Counted from the stretch's first letter, positions 44,104 through 53,212 are shown. The stretch is 64,000 nt of DNA from Oscillibacter sp. (GCA_017482345.1 JAFUNB010000006.1:1-64000); one strand, 5' to 3'. Program-made: numbers and translations. The notes: generated from the letters alone by a model not told the origin.

Positions 44104-44136
44104 GGCAGCGTTCCATGTTTGACATGGAACGCTGCC
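44104..44136. terminator. Terminator between the CoA-transferase and AraC genes
   Basis: GGCAGCGTTCCATG (44104-44117) pairs perfectly with CATGGAACGCTGCC (44123-44136), 7 bases after the stop codon. The T-run is weak on both sides. Confidence 0.7.
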
Positions 44137-44148
44137 AGAACACTGTAT

Positions 44149-45078
44149 TCAGCCGGGTTTTGATTCGATATAGTCCCGCAGCAGGCCTCTGACCCACATG
44201 GGGACGGAATCGTCGTGGTTGGAAACGCCGTGTGTCGTCTCCAGCACGCCGTCCGGGAAGCTGCGCCGGTATTGCGCCGGCGGGATGCCCACCATTTTTT
44301 TGAAGATGCGGGTGAAGTGGTTGATGTTTTTGAAGCCGGTCTGCGTGTAGATCTGCTTGATGCTGTAATCGCTGTAATACAGCAGCTCCGCAGCCTTCTG
44401 GATCCGCACAAAGGACAACAGCTCGTTGACAGTAATGGACAGATCCTTCTTCACCGCCGTGGAGATGTAGTTCTTATAATAGCCGATGGCATTGCCGATC
44501 TGTTCCAGCGAAACCTCATGCATATAGTTGGCTTCAACATACTGCACGGTCTCGACCGTGGCACGGGAGAAATTCGAGGTGTCGATCCCCTGCAGATAGT
44601 GGGAGATGTTCTCCTGCTTACAGCTGTTCATCACGTCGCCGCAGATGTGGTACAGCAGTGCAGCCAGGTAAAAGCGGCCGGCTGTAATATTGATGTGGCG
44701 GCCGGTACCATAGCTGTTGTGGATGATATCCTCCAGCAAACCATTCTCCACTTCATCCGCCGTGAACACCCGGTCGATCTCCTTGAACGCATTGTTCAGC
44801 GACCGGGAATGGACGATAAATTTGATCTCCCAGAACCGGACCTCACTTCCCTCCGGGATCTGGTGGATGCTGTGCACATCCTCCGGCATGGCCACCATGA
44901 CCATTCCGGGAGAGAGCTCATGGGTCTGGCCGTTGACCGTCACCCGGCAGACACCGCTTCGGATATAAATCAAATGATAATACGTAATATGAGCGTGGGC
45001 CTTGACCTGATAGTTCTCACTGTACAGCGTGTCGCAGACCCAGAGAATATCCGCCGGAAGCACAACTTTATTATCCAT
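44149..45078 (-). CDS. AraC-family regulator (type A)
   Basis: The ATG at 45078, with GGCGGTG about 9 bases upstream, is preferred over a GTG at 45090, giving 309 residues. It has an N-terminal cupin sensor (KAHAHITYYHLIYIRSG) and a C-terminal double helix-turn-helix (ending VGIPPAQYRRSFP). A tail of about 35 residues with MWVRGLL is shared with the AraC at 12332-13234. It lies between the CoA-transferase and a divergent SDR and is a candidate regulator of either. Confidence 0.85.
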   Translation of the reverse strand: MDNKVVLPADILWVCDTLYSENYQVKAHAHITYYHLIYIRSGVCRVTVNGQTHELSPGMVMVAMPEDVHSIHQIPEGSEVRFWEIKFIVHSRSLNNAFKEIDRVFTADEVENGLLEDIIHNSYGTGRHINITAGRFYLAALLYHICGDVMNSCKQENISHYLQGIDTSNFSRATVETVQYVEANYMHEVSLEQIGNAIGYYKNYISTAVKKDLSITVNELLSFVRIQKAAELLYYSDYSIKQIYTQTGFKNINHFTRIFKKMVGIPPAQYRRSFPDGVLETTHGVSNHDDSVPMWVRGLLRDYIESKPG

Positions 45079-45246
45079 AATTCTTTTCACCGCCTAAAAA
45101 CAGCGGGATACGCTCCGTTTGTTTTTGCACAACATTCCGTTCCCGCAAATACTTATATTTAATAAATAACTGAAAGTCTCAGAAATGTCAACCAAATATG
45201 GGACTTTCTCCATATTCATGGACAAATCTATTAGGAGGTATCTACA

Positions 45247-45993
45247 ATGAGAGGTTTTGAAGGAAGAGTTGCCGTCGTCACCGGCGCCGCGCAGGGTATC
45301 GGTTTTGCCATCGCCAAGCGCTTCGTCGAAGAGGGCGTGAAGGGTCTGGCCGTCGTGGACTGGAACCTGGAGCAGGCCCAGAAGGCAGCCGATGAGCTGA
45401 ACGCTCTGGGCACCACCCAGGTCATCGCCGTCAAGTGCGACGTGGGCAATTATGAGATGGTCGAGGAGGCTTTCGCCGGCATCGAAGCCGAGCTGGGCCC
45501 CGTGGATCTGCTGGTCAACAACGCCGGCATCACCCGCGACGCCATCTTCCACAAAATGACGTTCCAGCAGTGGGACGCCGTCATGAGGGTGAACCTGTAC
45601 AGCATGTTCAACTGCTGCCGTGTGGTCATCAACGGCATGCGTCAGCGTGGCTACGGCCGCATCGTGAACCTGTCCTCCACCTCCGCCTACGGCAACCCCG
45701 GTCAGGCCAACTACTCCGCCACCAAGGCCGGCGTCATTGGCTTCACCAAGACTCTGGCCCGCGAGAGCGCCAGCAAGGGCATCACCGTCAACGCCATCGC
45801 CCCCGATCTGGTGAAGACCGAGATGATGCTGGCCATTCCCGAGGCCAACATGAAAGCTGCTCTGGAGCGTCATCCCATGCACCGTCTGGGCGAGCCTGCC
45901 GAGGTGGCCGCTCTGGCCGCCTACCTGTGCAGTGAGGACTGCAGCTATGTCTCGGGCACGATCATCAACTGTGCCGGCGCTGACTGTACCTGA
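45247..45993 (+). CDS. FabG/PhaB-like short-chain dehydrogenase
   Basis: The 248-residue SDR has VTGAAQGIG (11-19), NNAG (91-94), catalytic S143/S144 region, Y156 and K160 (NYSATK), and the FabG-like AGVIGFTKTLARE. It could act as a 3-oxoacyl-(CoA or ACP) reductase or on a sugar or diol. AGGAGG lies upstream. It is divergent from an AraC gene and 269 bases upstream of the MDR-transketolase operon, with a separate promoter between. Confidence 0.82.
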   Translation: MRGFEGRVAVVTGAAQGIGFAIAKRFVEEGVKGLAVVDWNLEQAQKAADELNALGTTQVIAVKCDVGNYEMVEEAFAGIEAELGPVDLLVNNAGITRDAIFHKMTFQQWDAVMRVNLYSMFNCCRVVINGMRQRGYGRIVNLSSTSAYGNPGQANYSATKAGVIGFTKTLARESASKGITVNAIAPDLVKTEMMLAIPEANMKAALERHPMHRLGEPAEVAALAAYLCSEDCSYVSGTIINCAGADCT

Positions 45994-46049
45994 GAGTGCA
46001 AAAATTTTTATATTTAAATGTAAAATCACAGTGACTTTTTGCCGGCGCA

Positions 46050-46078
46050 TTGACTTCTTTATTTAAATAAGGTCTATT
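46050..46078 (+). promoter_or_regulatory. Possible upstream promoter of the MDR-transketolase operon
   Basis: TTGACT (46050-46055), a 17-base spacer and TCTATT (46073-46078). It is followed by an inverted repeat GGAAATCAC/GTGATTTCC (46112-46120 and 46132-46140). Confidence 0.4.
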
Positions 46079-46148
46079 AGTGATAGAATCCTTTTCATAA
46101 TGGAGGCTTTCGGAAATCACATAAAACTTTCGTGATTTCCCCAAAAGT

Positions 46149-46224
46149 CCCCAGTTGGAAGACCTGCGTTGTTGACGCTATTTCGGCAAATTCTATAAAA
46201 TGAGGATAGTTTCCAACAATCTGG
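46149..46224 (+). promoter_or_regulatory. Promoter with flanking dyad, MDR-transketolase operon
   Basis: TTGACG (46172-46177), a 16-base spacer and TATAAA (46194-46199) form a good promoter. It is bracketed by GTTGGAA (46154-46160) and its inverted copy TTCCAAC (46211-46217), with CCAG/CTGG continuing the dyad outward after a small offset. The arrangement suggests an operator loop over the promoter. Confidence 0.5.
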
Positions 46225-46262
46225 GATGATCCATCGTATCATTCGTACTGGAGGAGATTTTT

Positions 46263-47303
46263 ATGAAAGCACTGCGAAAAGTCCACACCGGTCCGGGCGG
46301 CGTGCAGCTGTTCCACGACATGCCCATCCCTGAACCCGCCGCCGGCGAGGTTCGTATCAAGATCATCTATGCTTCCGTCTGCGGCACCGACCTGCACATC
46401 CGCGACGACGGCTTCCCCGTGAAGATGCCCGTGACCATCGGCCACGAGTACAGCGGCGTCATTGACGCGCTGGGCGAAGGCGTCACCGACTGGAAGCTGG
46501 GCGACAAGGTCGTGTCCATGACTGCCGCCGGCTACTGCGGCCACTGCGACTACTGCCGCTCCGGCCTGTATATGCTCTGCAAGGAGAAGAGAGGTCTCGG
46601 CTCCGCCCGCAACGGCGCCTTCGCCGAGTACATGACCTATCCCGCCGACCGCCTGTTCAAGATCCCCGAGGGCGTCAGCATGAAGGCCGCCGCTCTCAGT
46701 GAGCCTCTGGCCTGCTGCCTCCGCGGCGCGCTGGAGCGCACCAACATCAACGCCGGCGACTATGTCTACGTTGGCGGCCCCGGCGTCATGGGCCAGTTCG
46801 TGGTCCAGCTGGCAAAGGCCGCTGGCGCATACGTCACCGTGGGCGGCACCAACATCGACGCCGAGCGTCTGGCTCTGGCCAAGGAGATCGGTGCCGACGA
46901 TGTGTTTGACGTCACCGCCGAGGATCCCGTGGCTCACGCCGAGCGCATCACCGGCGGCCATATGTACGACATCGCCTTCGAGTGCGCCGGTTCCCCCCGC
47001 GCTTTCGACACCTGCATCGAAGTTCTGAAGAAAACCGGCCATCTCCAGCAGGTCGCCATGTACGGCAAGCCCATTCCCGTGGATTTTGACAAGATGCTGA
47101 TGAAGGAGATCACCTTCTCCAACAGCTATGCCTCCGAGCGCACCAGCTGGCAGCGCATGATGCAGCTGCTGGCCGCCGGCAAGATCCAGATGGAGCCTTA
47201 CTGCAGCGCCATTCTGGAGCTGGAGGACTGGGAGAAGGCATTCAGCATGGCTGAGAACAAGGAAGGCTACAAGATCCTGTTCCAGCTGCATCCCGAGGAA
47301 TAA
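46263..47303 (+). CDS. Zinc-dependent medium-chain alcohol dehydrogenase (transketolase operon)
   Basis: The 346-residue MDR has catalytic zinc ligands C40, H61 and E62 (CGTDLH, GHEYSG), structural zinc C92, C95, C98 and C106, and the NAD site GGPGVMGQF. It is paralogous to the module 2 MDR at 30050-31099. It leads an operon with split transketolase and DeoC, so it probably oxidises a polyol or hydroxy compound to a ketose-like substrate. Sorbitol-type, threonine-type and butanediol-type activities all remain possible. Confidence 0.85.
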   Translation: MKALRKVHTGPGGVQLFHDMPIPEPAAGEVRIKIIYASVCGTDLHIRDDGFPVKMPVTIGHEYSGVIDALGEGVTDWKLGDKVVSMTAAGYCGHCDYCRSGLYMLCKEKRGLGSARNGAFAEYMTYPADRLFKIPEGVSMKAAALSEPLACCLRGALERTNINAGDYVYVGGPGVMGQFVVQLAKAAGAYVTVGGTNIDAERLALAKEIGADDVFDVTAEDPVAHAERITGGHMYDIAFECAGSPRAFDTCIEVLKKTGHLQQVAMYGKPIPVDFDKMLMKEITFSNSYASERTSWQRMMQLLAAGKIQMEPYCSAILELEDWEKAFSMAENKEGYKILFQLHPEE

Positions 47304-47324
47304 GGACACAAGGAGGACGTACAT

Positions 47325-48176
47325 ATGCTTGAGAAAAAGGAAATCGCTCAGCTGAAGGCATTCGCAGCTGAGATCCGCATGGGCATTCTGGAGCAGCTCC
47401 GGGCCAAGGGCGTGGGTCACGCCGGCGGCTCCATGAGTATTGCCGATGTCCTGGCCGTTCTGTACGGCAAGGAGATGAGCTACAAGGTGGACGACCCCAA
47501 CTGGGCCGACCGCGACCGCGTCGTCTGCTCCAAGGGCCACGCCGGCCCCGCCCTGTACGCCACGCTGGCTCTGAAGGGTTTCTTCCCCTATGAGCAGCTG
47601 CTGACGCTGAACCAGCCCAAGACCATGCTGCCCAGCCACTGCGACCACAGCAAGACCCCCGGCATCGACATGACCACCGGCTCTCTGGGTCAGGGCGTTT
47701 CTCTGGCCGTTGGTTCCGCTCTGGCCTGCAAGCTGCAGGGCCGCAGCAACCGCGTCTTCGTCTTCGTCGGCGACGGCGAGTGCAACGAGGGTCAGGTGTG
47801 GGAGGCCGCCATGTTCGCCGCCGCTCATGGCCTGGACAACATGACCTGGCTGCTGGACAACAACAAAAAGCAGCTGGACGGCACCGTGGAGGAAATTCTG
47901 GACACCGGCGATCTGTCCGAGAAGTTCGCCGCCTTCGGCTTCAACTCTGTCCGCATCGACGGCCACGATGTCGAGGCCATCTACGACACCATCCATGACT
48001 ACGACCGCGCCTGCGGCAAGCCCCAGATGATCGTTCTGGACACCGTCAAGGGCAAGGGCGTGGCAGACATCGAGGCAATGCCCTCCAACCACTCCATCAC
48101 CGTTCCGTACGACGACGCCACCCGCTGGATGGCAGAGCTGGCGGAAGAAGTGAAGGCACTGAGAGAGGAGGCTTGA
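47325..48176 (+). CDS. Transketolase, N-terminal (TPP-binding) subunit
   Basis: The 283-residue subunit holds the pyrophosphate-binding half: GHAGGSMSIADVLAVLY, CSKGHAGPALYATLA, TGSLGQGVS and the TPP motif GDGECNEGQVWEA...LDNN. Split transketolases are two-gene forms of the usual 650-residue enzyme, common in Firmicutes catabolic operons. It transfers two-carbon units between ketoses and aldoses. An AGGAGG site lies before the ATG, and it sits 21 bases after the MDR gene. Confidence 0.9.
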   Translation: MLEKKEIAQLKAFAAEIRMGILEQLRAKGVGHAGGSMSIADVLAVLYGKEMSYKVDDPNWADRDRVVCSKGHAGPALYATLALKGFFPYEQLLTLNQPKTMLPSHCDHSKTPGIDMTTGSLGQGVSLAVGSALACKLQGRSNRVFVFVGDGECNEGQVWEAAMFAAAHGLDNMTWLLDNNKKQLDGTVEEILDTGDLSEKFAAFGFNSVRIDGHDVEAIYDTIHDYDRACGKPQMIVLDTVKGKGVADIEAMPSNHSITVPYDDATRWMAELAEEVKALREEA

Positions 48177-48180
48177 GTCT

Positions 48181-49143
48181 ATGAAGATCATTTATGACGG
48201 CAGCATGGGTGAAAAGGAACTGCGGAATATCTTCCGTGACACCCTGATCGATCTGGTGGAGAAGGATCCCACCATCGTATATCTGGACGCTGACCTGATG
48301 GGCTGCATGGGCACCGGTCCCTGGGCCAAACAGCATCCCGACCGCGCCATCAACTGCGGCATCGCTGAGGCCGACATGGTGGGCATCGCCTGCGGCATGG
48401 CCGCCGAGGGCTATCGCCCCATCATGCACACCTTCGGCCCCTTCGCCTCCCGCCGCTGCTATGACCAGCTGTTCCTGTCCGCGGGCTACGCCGGCAACGA
48501 CGTGACCGTGGTGGGCGGCGACCCCGGCGTGTGCGCTGCCCTCAACGGCGGTACCCACATGCCCTTCGAGGACACCGCCCTGTTCCGCCTGATCCCCGGC
48601 TCCACCATCGTGGAAGTCACCGACTACGCCATTCTGGAGAGCGTCATGCGCCAGCTGCCCTATCTGCCCGGCGTGAAGTACATCCGCGTGGACCGCAAGA
48701 AGGCCAAGCCCGTTTATGAGATGGGCGGCGAGGCTCCCATCGGCAAGGGCATCGTCCTGCGCGAGGGCGCCGACATCACCATCATCGCCAGCGGCATCAT
48801 GGTACAGGAGGCTCTGGAGGCCGCAAAGGTTCTGGAGGCCGAGGGCATCGAGGCCACCGTCGTCGATATGTTCACCGTAAAGCCTCTGGACACCGAGCTG
48901 GTGCTGCAGTGCGCAGAGAAGACCGGCGCTATGGTGGTGGCCGAGAACCACAACCGCATCGGCGGCCTGTGCAGTGCCGTTGCCGACGCGCTGGTGGAGA
49001 ACGGCGCCAAGGCGGCCGTGGAGTTCGTGGCCGTGTTTGAGCGCTACGGCGAAGTGGGTACCCGCGAGTATCTGCAGGAAGCCTGCGGTCTGACCGCCGG
49101 TGATATCGTTGCCAAGGCCCGCAAGGCTCTGGCCAGAAAGTAA
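48181..49143 (+). CDS. Transketolase, C-terminal subunit
   Basis: The 320-residue partner subunit has the pyrimidine-binding domain (NCGIAEADMVGIACGMAAEGYRP with the catalytic Glu) and the C-terminal regulatory domain. It starts 4 bases after the N-terminal subunit stop codon, ensuring matched synthesis. Its fusion partner, substrate and phosphate preference cannot be read from sequence. Confidence 0.9.
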   Translation: MKIIYDGSMGEKELRNIFRDTLIDLVEKDPTIVYLDADLMGCMGTGPWAKQHPDRAINCGIAEADMVGIACGMAAEGYRPIMHTFGPFASRRCYDQLFLSAGYAGNDVTVVGGDPGVCAALNGGTHMPFEDTALFRLIPGSTIVEVTDYAILESVMRQLPYLPGVKYIRVDRKKAKPVYEMGGEAPIGKGIVLREGADITIIASGIMVQEALEAAKVLEAEGIEATVVDMFTVKPLDTELVLQCAEKTGAMVVAENHNRIGGLCSAVADALVENGAKAAVEFVAVFERYGEVGTREYLQEACGLTAGDIVAKARKALARK

Positions 49144-49188
49144 TCAAATCATTCCAATTATGGAATTATTTTAAGGAGGATCATTATT

Positions 49189-49863
49189 ATGGACGCAAGA
49201 GAAGTTCTGAAACACGTAGACCACACTGAGCTGATGCAGACCGCCAAGTGGGAAGACATCAAGAGACTGTGCGATGATGCTGTTTACTACAGCACCTCCT
49301 CCATCTGCATTCCTCCCGCCTATGTGAAGCAGGCCGCTGAGTATCTGGGCGACAAGATGCCCGTCTGCACCGTCATCGGCTTCCCCCACGGCTACAACAC
49401 CACCGCCTGCAAGGTCTTCGAGGTGAAGGACGCCATCGCCAACGGCGCCAAGGAAGTTGACATGGTCATCAACATCGGCTGGGCCAAGGACGGCAAGTTC
49501 GACGAGATCACCGCTGAGATCGCCGCTCTGAAGGAAGCTGCCGGCGACAAGATCCTGAAGGTCATCATCGAGACTGGTCTGCTGACCGACGACGAGAAGA
49601 TCGCCCTGTGCAAGTGCGTCACCGACGGCGGCGCCGACTTCATCAAGACCTGCACCGGTTTCGCTGCCGGCAAGGCCACCGTTGAGGACATCAACCTGTT
49701 CAAGGCTCACATCGGCCCCAACGTGAAGATGAAGGCCTCCTCCGGCATGACCTCCATTGACGAGGGTGCTGTGTTTGTTGAGATGGGCTGCGAGCGTCTG
49801 GGCTCCAAGCTGCTGGTCAACATCGCCAAGGCTGACGGCGTTGCCGTCGAGGGTGGCTATTAA
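49189..49863 (+). CDS. deoC: Deoxyribose-phosphate aldolase (second DeoC)
   Basis: The 224-residue aldolase is closer to canonical DeoC than the copy at 3430: VDHTELM (10-16), CTVIGFPHGYN, EVDMVINIG with D91, Schiff-base K153 in FIKTCTGF and K182 in KMKASSGM. Expected chemistry is reversible acetaldehyde + glyceraldehyde 3-phosphate condensation or cleavage. It is the last enzyme of the MDR-transketolase operon, 45 bases after it with AAGGAGG. No deoxyribokinase is present. Confidence 0.9.
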   Translation: MDAREVLKHVDHTELMQTAKWEDIKRLCDDAVYYSTSSICIPPAYVKQAAEYLGDKMPVCTVIGFPHGYNTTACKVFEVKDAIANGAKEVDMVINIGWAKDGKFDEITAEIAALKEAAGDKILKVIIETGLLTDDEKIALCKCVTDGGADFIKTCTGFAAGKATVEDINLFKAHIGPNVKMKASSGMTSIDEGAVFVEMGCERLGSKLLVNIAKADGVAVEGGY

Positions 49864-49925
49864 TTCCCTCTGCCGCGCAACCCGGCAAATTCATCTGCAC
49901 CTGTAAACAGGTAAGGAAGTGAATC

Positions 49926-49985
49926 AAAAGAAGCTCTCATTTGTTGCATAGCGAACCGCTGTCTGACAAGTGAGGGCTTCTTTTT
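49926..49985 (+). terminator. Terminator after deoC
   Basis: AAAAGAAGC...CTCA on the left pairs with TGAG...GCTTCTTTTT on the right (about 49926-49985), with an imperfect stem and a closing T-run. Confidence 0.65.
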
Positions 49986-50035
49986 CCTTTTTTCAGACGC
50001 AAAATTGATTGAAAATAGAAAAGAAGGGTCGTTTC

Positions 50036-51427
50036 ATGGAAACTCCGCTTCAGCTCTGCGGCGTGCTGGCTGTTTTGATCATGGTCATCGGCATCGGCAT
50101 CTGGTCCGGCCGCTATATCCGTTCCGGCGCTGATTTTGAATACGGCGACGGTAAGTCCGGCGCCGGCTTCGTATCCGGCATCATCATGGGTACACTGGTG
50201 GGCGGCGCCAGCACCGTCGGCACGGCGCAGCTGGCCTACACGCAGGGCATCTCCGCCGCATGGTATTCCATCAGCTGCGGTCTGGGCTGCCTGCTCATCT
50301 CCTTCGTCTATGTGAAACTGTTCCGCAGAGCCAAACTCCCTACGCTTCTGGGCATCATCGGCAATGAATACGGCTCCCGCCTGGAGCTGATCTCCTCTAT
50401 TCTGGTGTGTCTGGTGGCGTTCATCTCCATCATCCCGCAGCTCATTGCCTCCACCGCCGTGCTGCCCATCATCTTCCCCGGTATCTCCGCGACGCTTTCC
50501 GTAGCCGTCACAGCGGTGCTGATTTTGGTCTACATCGTCTTCGGCGGCGCGCTGGGCGCCGGTCTTCTGGGGAGGGTCAAAGTTGTCCTGCTGTACGTCG
50601 CCGTGCTGACCGGCACCTTCATCGTCCTGCAGGAATCCTCCATCGGCGAGCTGCGGGCCGGACTGGAGCCTGCGTTTTTCGACCTGTTTGCAAACGGCGT
50701 CGGAAAGGAATCCAGCAAGGCCCTGTCCATTATCCTCGGCATCGTCTCCGCCCAGCTGTATATGCAGGCAGTCGTCTCCGCCGGCACGGAAAAGGCGGCC
50801 CGGCGGGGCACACTGATCAGCGCCGCGCTCATCCCGCCCGTGGGCCTTGCCAGCGCGCTCATCGGCATGTTCATGCGGGCCAACCATCCCGGTCTGGCCA
50901 ACGCCAAGGACGCATTCCCGCTATTCACCCTGCTGTATGTACCAGACTTTCTGTGCGGCGTTGTGCTGGCCACGCTGGTGCTGGCCATTGTGGGCACCAG
51001 CGCCGGCGCTCTGCTGGATCTGGCCACCGTTATGCACCGTGACATCATCGCCCCCCGCACCCACCGGTTCGACGATTCCAAGGCCTCCCTGCTGTTCACC
51101 CGGCTTTGCATCGTGTTCTTCCTGGTGGTCGGCTGCACGCTGAGTACCGGTATTCTGGGCGACACCATGCTCACATTCACGACGCTTTCCTCCGGACTGC
51201 GGGCCGTCACCATCTTTCCACCCCTTATGTGCGCCATGCTGTTCCCCGGCAGGCTGAACCGCCGCTGGGTCTTTCTTGCAGTCCTCGCAGGCGCCGGCGC
51301 ATCCATGGTGTTCAGTCTGTGGAATGTGCTGCCTATCGACGGCATGGGCATGGGCCTTCTGAGCAGCAGCATCTGCTGCGCCATCGGCGCGGTTATCCAA
51401 AGCCGCAGCGCTAAACTCCGGCACTGA
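50036..51427 (+). CDS. Sodium:solute symporter (SSS) family transporter
   Basis: The start at 50036 (MET..., with GAAGGG upstream) gives 463 residues. It has about 12-13 membrane segments, and an early FEYGDGKSGAGFVSGIIMGTLVGGASTVGTAQ stretch typical of SSS carriers. It uses a sodium gradient to import a polar solute; solute identity is unknown. It lies between the transketolase operon and an AraC gene, and so is a candidate importer for the substrate of either that operon or module 3. Confidence 0.85.
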   Translation: METPLQLCGVLAVLIMVIGIGIWSGRYIRSGADFEYGDGKSGAGFVSGIIMGTLVGGASTVGTAQLAYTQGISAAWYSISCGLGCLLISFVYVKLFRRAKLPTLLGIIGNEYGSRLELISSILVCLVAFISIIPQLIASTAVLPIIFPGISATLSVAVTAVLILVYIVFGGALGAGLLGRVKVVLLYVAVLTGTFIVLQESSIGELRAGLEPAFFDLFANGVGKESSKALSIILGIVSAQLYMQAVVSAGTEKAARRGTLISAALIPPVGLASALIGMFMRANHPGLANAKDAFPLFTLLYVPDFLCGVVLATLVLAIVGTSAGALLDLATVMHRDIIAPRTHRFDDSKASLLFTRLCIVFFLVVGCTLSTGILGDTMLTFTTLSSGLRAVTIFPPLMCAMLFPGRLNRRWVFLAVLAGAGASMVFSLWNVLPIDGMGMGLLSSSICCAIGAVIQSRSAKLRH

Positions 51428-51505
51428 ACCCTTTCCAGCTTCTTTTCAAACACGCATATTTTCGCTATAATGAATCCAGACCGATCAGAAAGGGGGAAAA
51501 CCGCC

Positions 51506-52369
51506 ATGCGCGCCATTGAACTCATCACTGCCAACGGTTTCCCCTTCAACGGGACGCTGGGAATCAAGCAGCACGCCCACGCCTTCTACCAGATCTTCTA
51601 CACCACGGAGGGCCGGGCCAACTACGTTTACGAGGGTCAGTCCATGGATGTGGAGCAGGGCACCTTCCTGTTCGTGCACCCCGACCGGGTCCACGGCCTT
51701 CCGGTGAACCAGCCGGGCTCCCGTGTGCTGGACATCAAGTTCAACGTCCGGGAAACGCAGCTGGCCCGGCAGCTGGCCGCGCTCCCGCCGCTGGTGCGGT
51801 GCACACCGGATATGCAGGCGCTGCTGGCTCTGGCCGACGAGGAGGCCCGGAAAAAAGAGGCCTTTTACAGCAACGCCCTCAGCAGCCTCATCGAGTCCGT
51901 CCTGTATCTGGCCATGCGAAATTCCTGCCCCCAGTACAGCGGCGCCGGCGTCGGCGTACTGAATCTGCTGGAGTGCGATTACAGCAAGCTCAGCGAGTGC
52001 GTGCGCAAAACACTGCTCCGCATTGAGGGTGCCATCGTTCTGGGGCCGGACAAATCCGTTCTGAACGAGACGGCGCAGGCGGTGGGCTACAGCAAGTCCT
52101 ACATGTGCCGCCGATTCTCCGAGGAGATGGGCATGACCGTCATGCAATATATCACCCTGCTGCGGATGGACAAGGCCAAGGAGCTGCTGCTGAACACCGA
52201 CAACTCCGTGAGTGAGATCGCGGAGCTGCTGTACTACAACGATCTGACCCGGTTCTGCAAGACCTTCAAAAAATACACCGGGCAGTCGCCCACCCAGTAC
52301 CGCTCCGCTCCGGCGGAGCAGCACACCTCCCTGCGGTACTCCTACCGCAGATTCATCGACGAACCCTGA
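51506..52369 (+). CDS. AraC-family regulator (type B, module 3)
   Basis: The start at 51506 (MRAIELITANGFPF), with AAAGGGGG upstream, gives 287 residues. It shows the same cupin plus double helix-turn-helix layout as the AraC at 33215-34093, and the two share most motifs, e.g. CPQYxGAGVGVL and MCRRFSEEMG. It is convergent with the module 3 operon. Confidence 0.86.
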   Translation: MRAIELITANGFPFNGTLGIKQHAHAFYQIFYTTEGRANYVYEGQSMDVEQGTFLFVHPDRVHGLPVNQPGSRVLDIKFNVRETQLARQLAALPPLVRCTPDMQALLALADEEARKKEAFYSNALSSLIESVLYLAMRNSCPQYSGAGVGVLNLLECDYSKLSECVRKTLLRIEGAIVLGPDKSVLNETAQAVGYSKSYMCRRFSEEMGMTVMQYITLLRMDKAKELLLNTDNSVSEIAELLYYNDLTRFCKTFKKYTGQSPTQYRSAPAEQHTSLRYSYRRFIDEP

Positions 52370-52375
52370 CAGCGC

Positions 52376-52408
52376 AAAAGCGCCAGCCGGATCCGGCTGG
52401 CGCTTTTT
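52376..52408. terminator. Bidirectional terminator
   Basis: AAAAGCGCCAGCCGG (52376-52390) pairs with CCGGCTGGCGCTTTT (52393-52407), serving the AraC gene and the convergent module 3 operon. Confidence 0.85.
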
Positions 52409-52418
52409 GATTTGTTCT

Positions 52419-53195
52419 TTACAGCTGCATGCAACTGCCGCCGTCCACATTCAGCGTCTGGCCGGTGATGTTGGCCGCCAGATCGCTGCACAGGAAGGCC
52501 GCCGCGTTGGCGATATCCTCCGGCGACTGGGGCCGCTTCATGGGGATGTTGCCGATGATCCGGTCCCATGCGGCTTCCTTTTCCAGATCCATTCGCTGCG
52601 CCCGGTCAGGCAGCAGCTGCTTTTCCCACATATCCGTGCGGATGATGCCGGGGCAGATGGCATTGACATTGATGTTGTGCTCCGCCGCCGTTCTGGCCGC
52701 AGTCATGGTCATGCTGAGCACAGCCGCCTTGCTCATACGGTAGTGGGGAATGGTCTGATCGGGAAGCTTGCCTCCGATGGAGGCCAAGATCAGGAATTTG
52801 CCCTGCTTATAGGGGATCATCTTCCGCAGAGTCTCCTGCACAACATTGCTGGTGCCCATGACATTGACGTTCACCAGCCGCTGGACCTTCTCGGGATCCG
52901 CCTCCAGCCAGGCGTCCGGCATCATGATGGCCACGCAATGCACGGCGATATCCACCCGCTCCTGCGCGGCGTAGAGCTGCTGCACCTGCGCCATGTCGGA
53001 CACGTCGGTGTGGACATAGGACGCCCTGCCGCCAGCGGCGCAGATGGCCTCGCAGGCCGCCTTGCCGGCTTCGTCCTGCACATCCGCCACGGTGACGTCC
53101 GCGCCGTTTTTCGCCAGCATCTCCGCAATGGCCAGACCCAGACCGCGGGCGCCGCCGGTGACCAGCGCCTTCTTTCCATCAAAACGAATTTCCAT
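52419..53195 (-). CDS. Short-chain dehydrogenase/reductase of module 3
   Basis: The start at 53195 with AGGAGG gives 258 residues. It has TGGARGLG (13-20), HCVA (86-89) where NNAG is usual, and catalytic S139, Y152 and K156 (YRMSK). It is paralogous along its length to the module 1 SDR (13374-14153), including the degraded NNAG motif and the NVDGGSCMQ end. It is the last gene of the E1 alpha-E1 beta-lipoyl-SDR operon, 17 bases after the lipoyl gene. Confidence 0.84.
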   Translation of the reverse strand: MEIRFDGKKALVTGGARGLGLAIAEMLAKNGADVTVADVQDEAGKAACEAICAAGGRASYVHTDVSDMAQVQQLYAAQERVDIAVHCVAIMMPDAWLEADPEKVQRLVNVNVMGTSNVVQETLRKMIPYKQGKFLILASIGGKLPDQTIPHYRMSKAAVLSMTMTAARTAAEHNINVNAICPGIIRTDMWEKQLLPDRAQRMDLEKEAAWDRIIGNIPMKRPQSPEDIANAAAFLCSDLAANITGQTLNVDGGSCMQL

Positions 53196-53212
53196 GTCCG
53201 CCTCCTGTTCCG

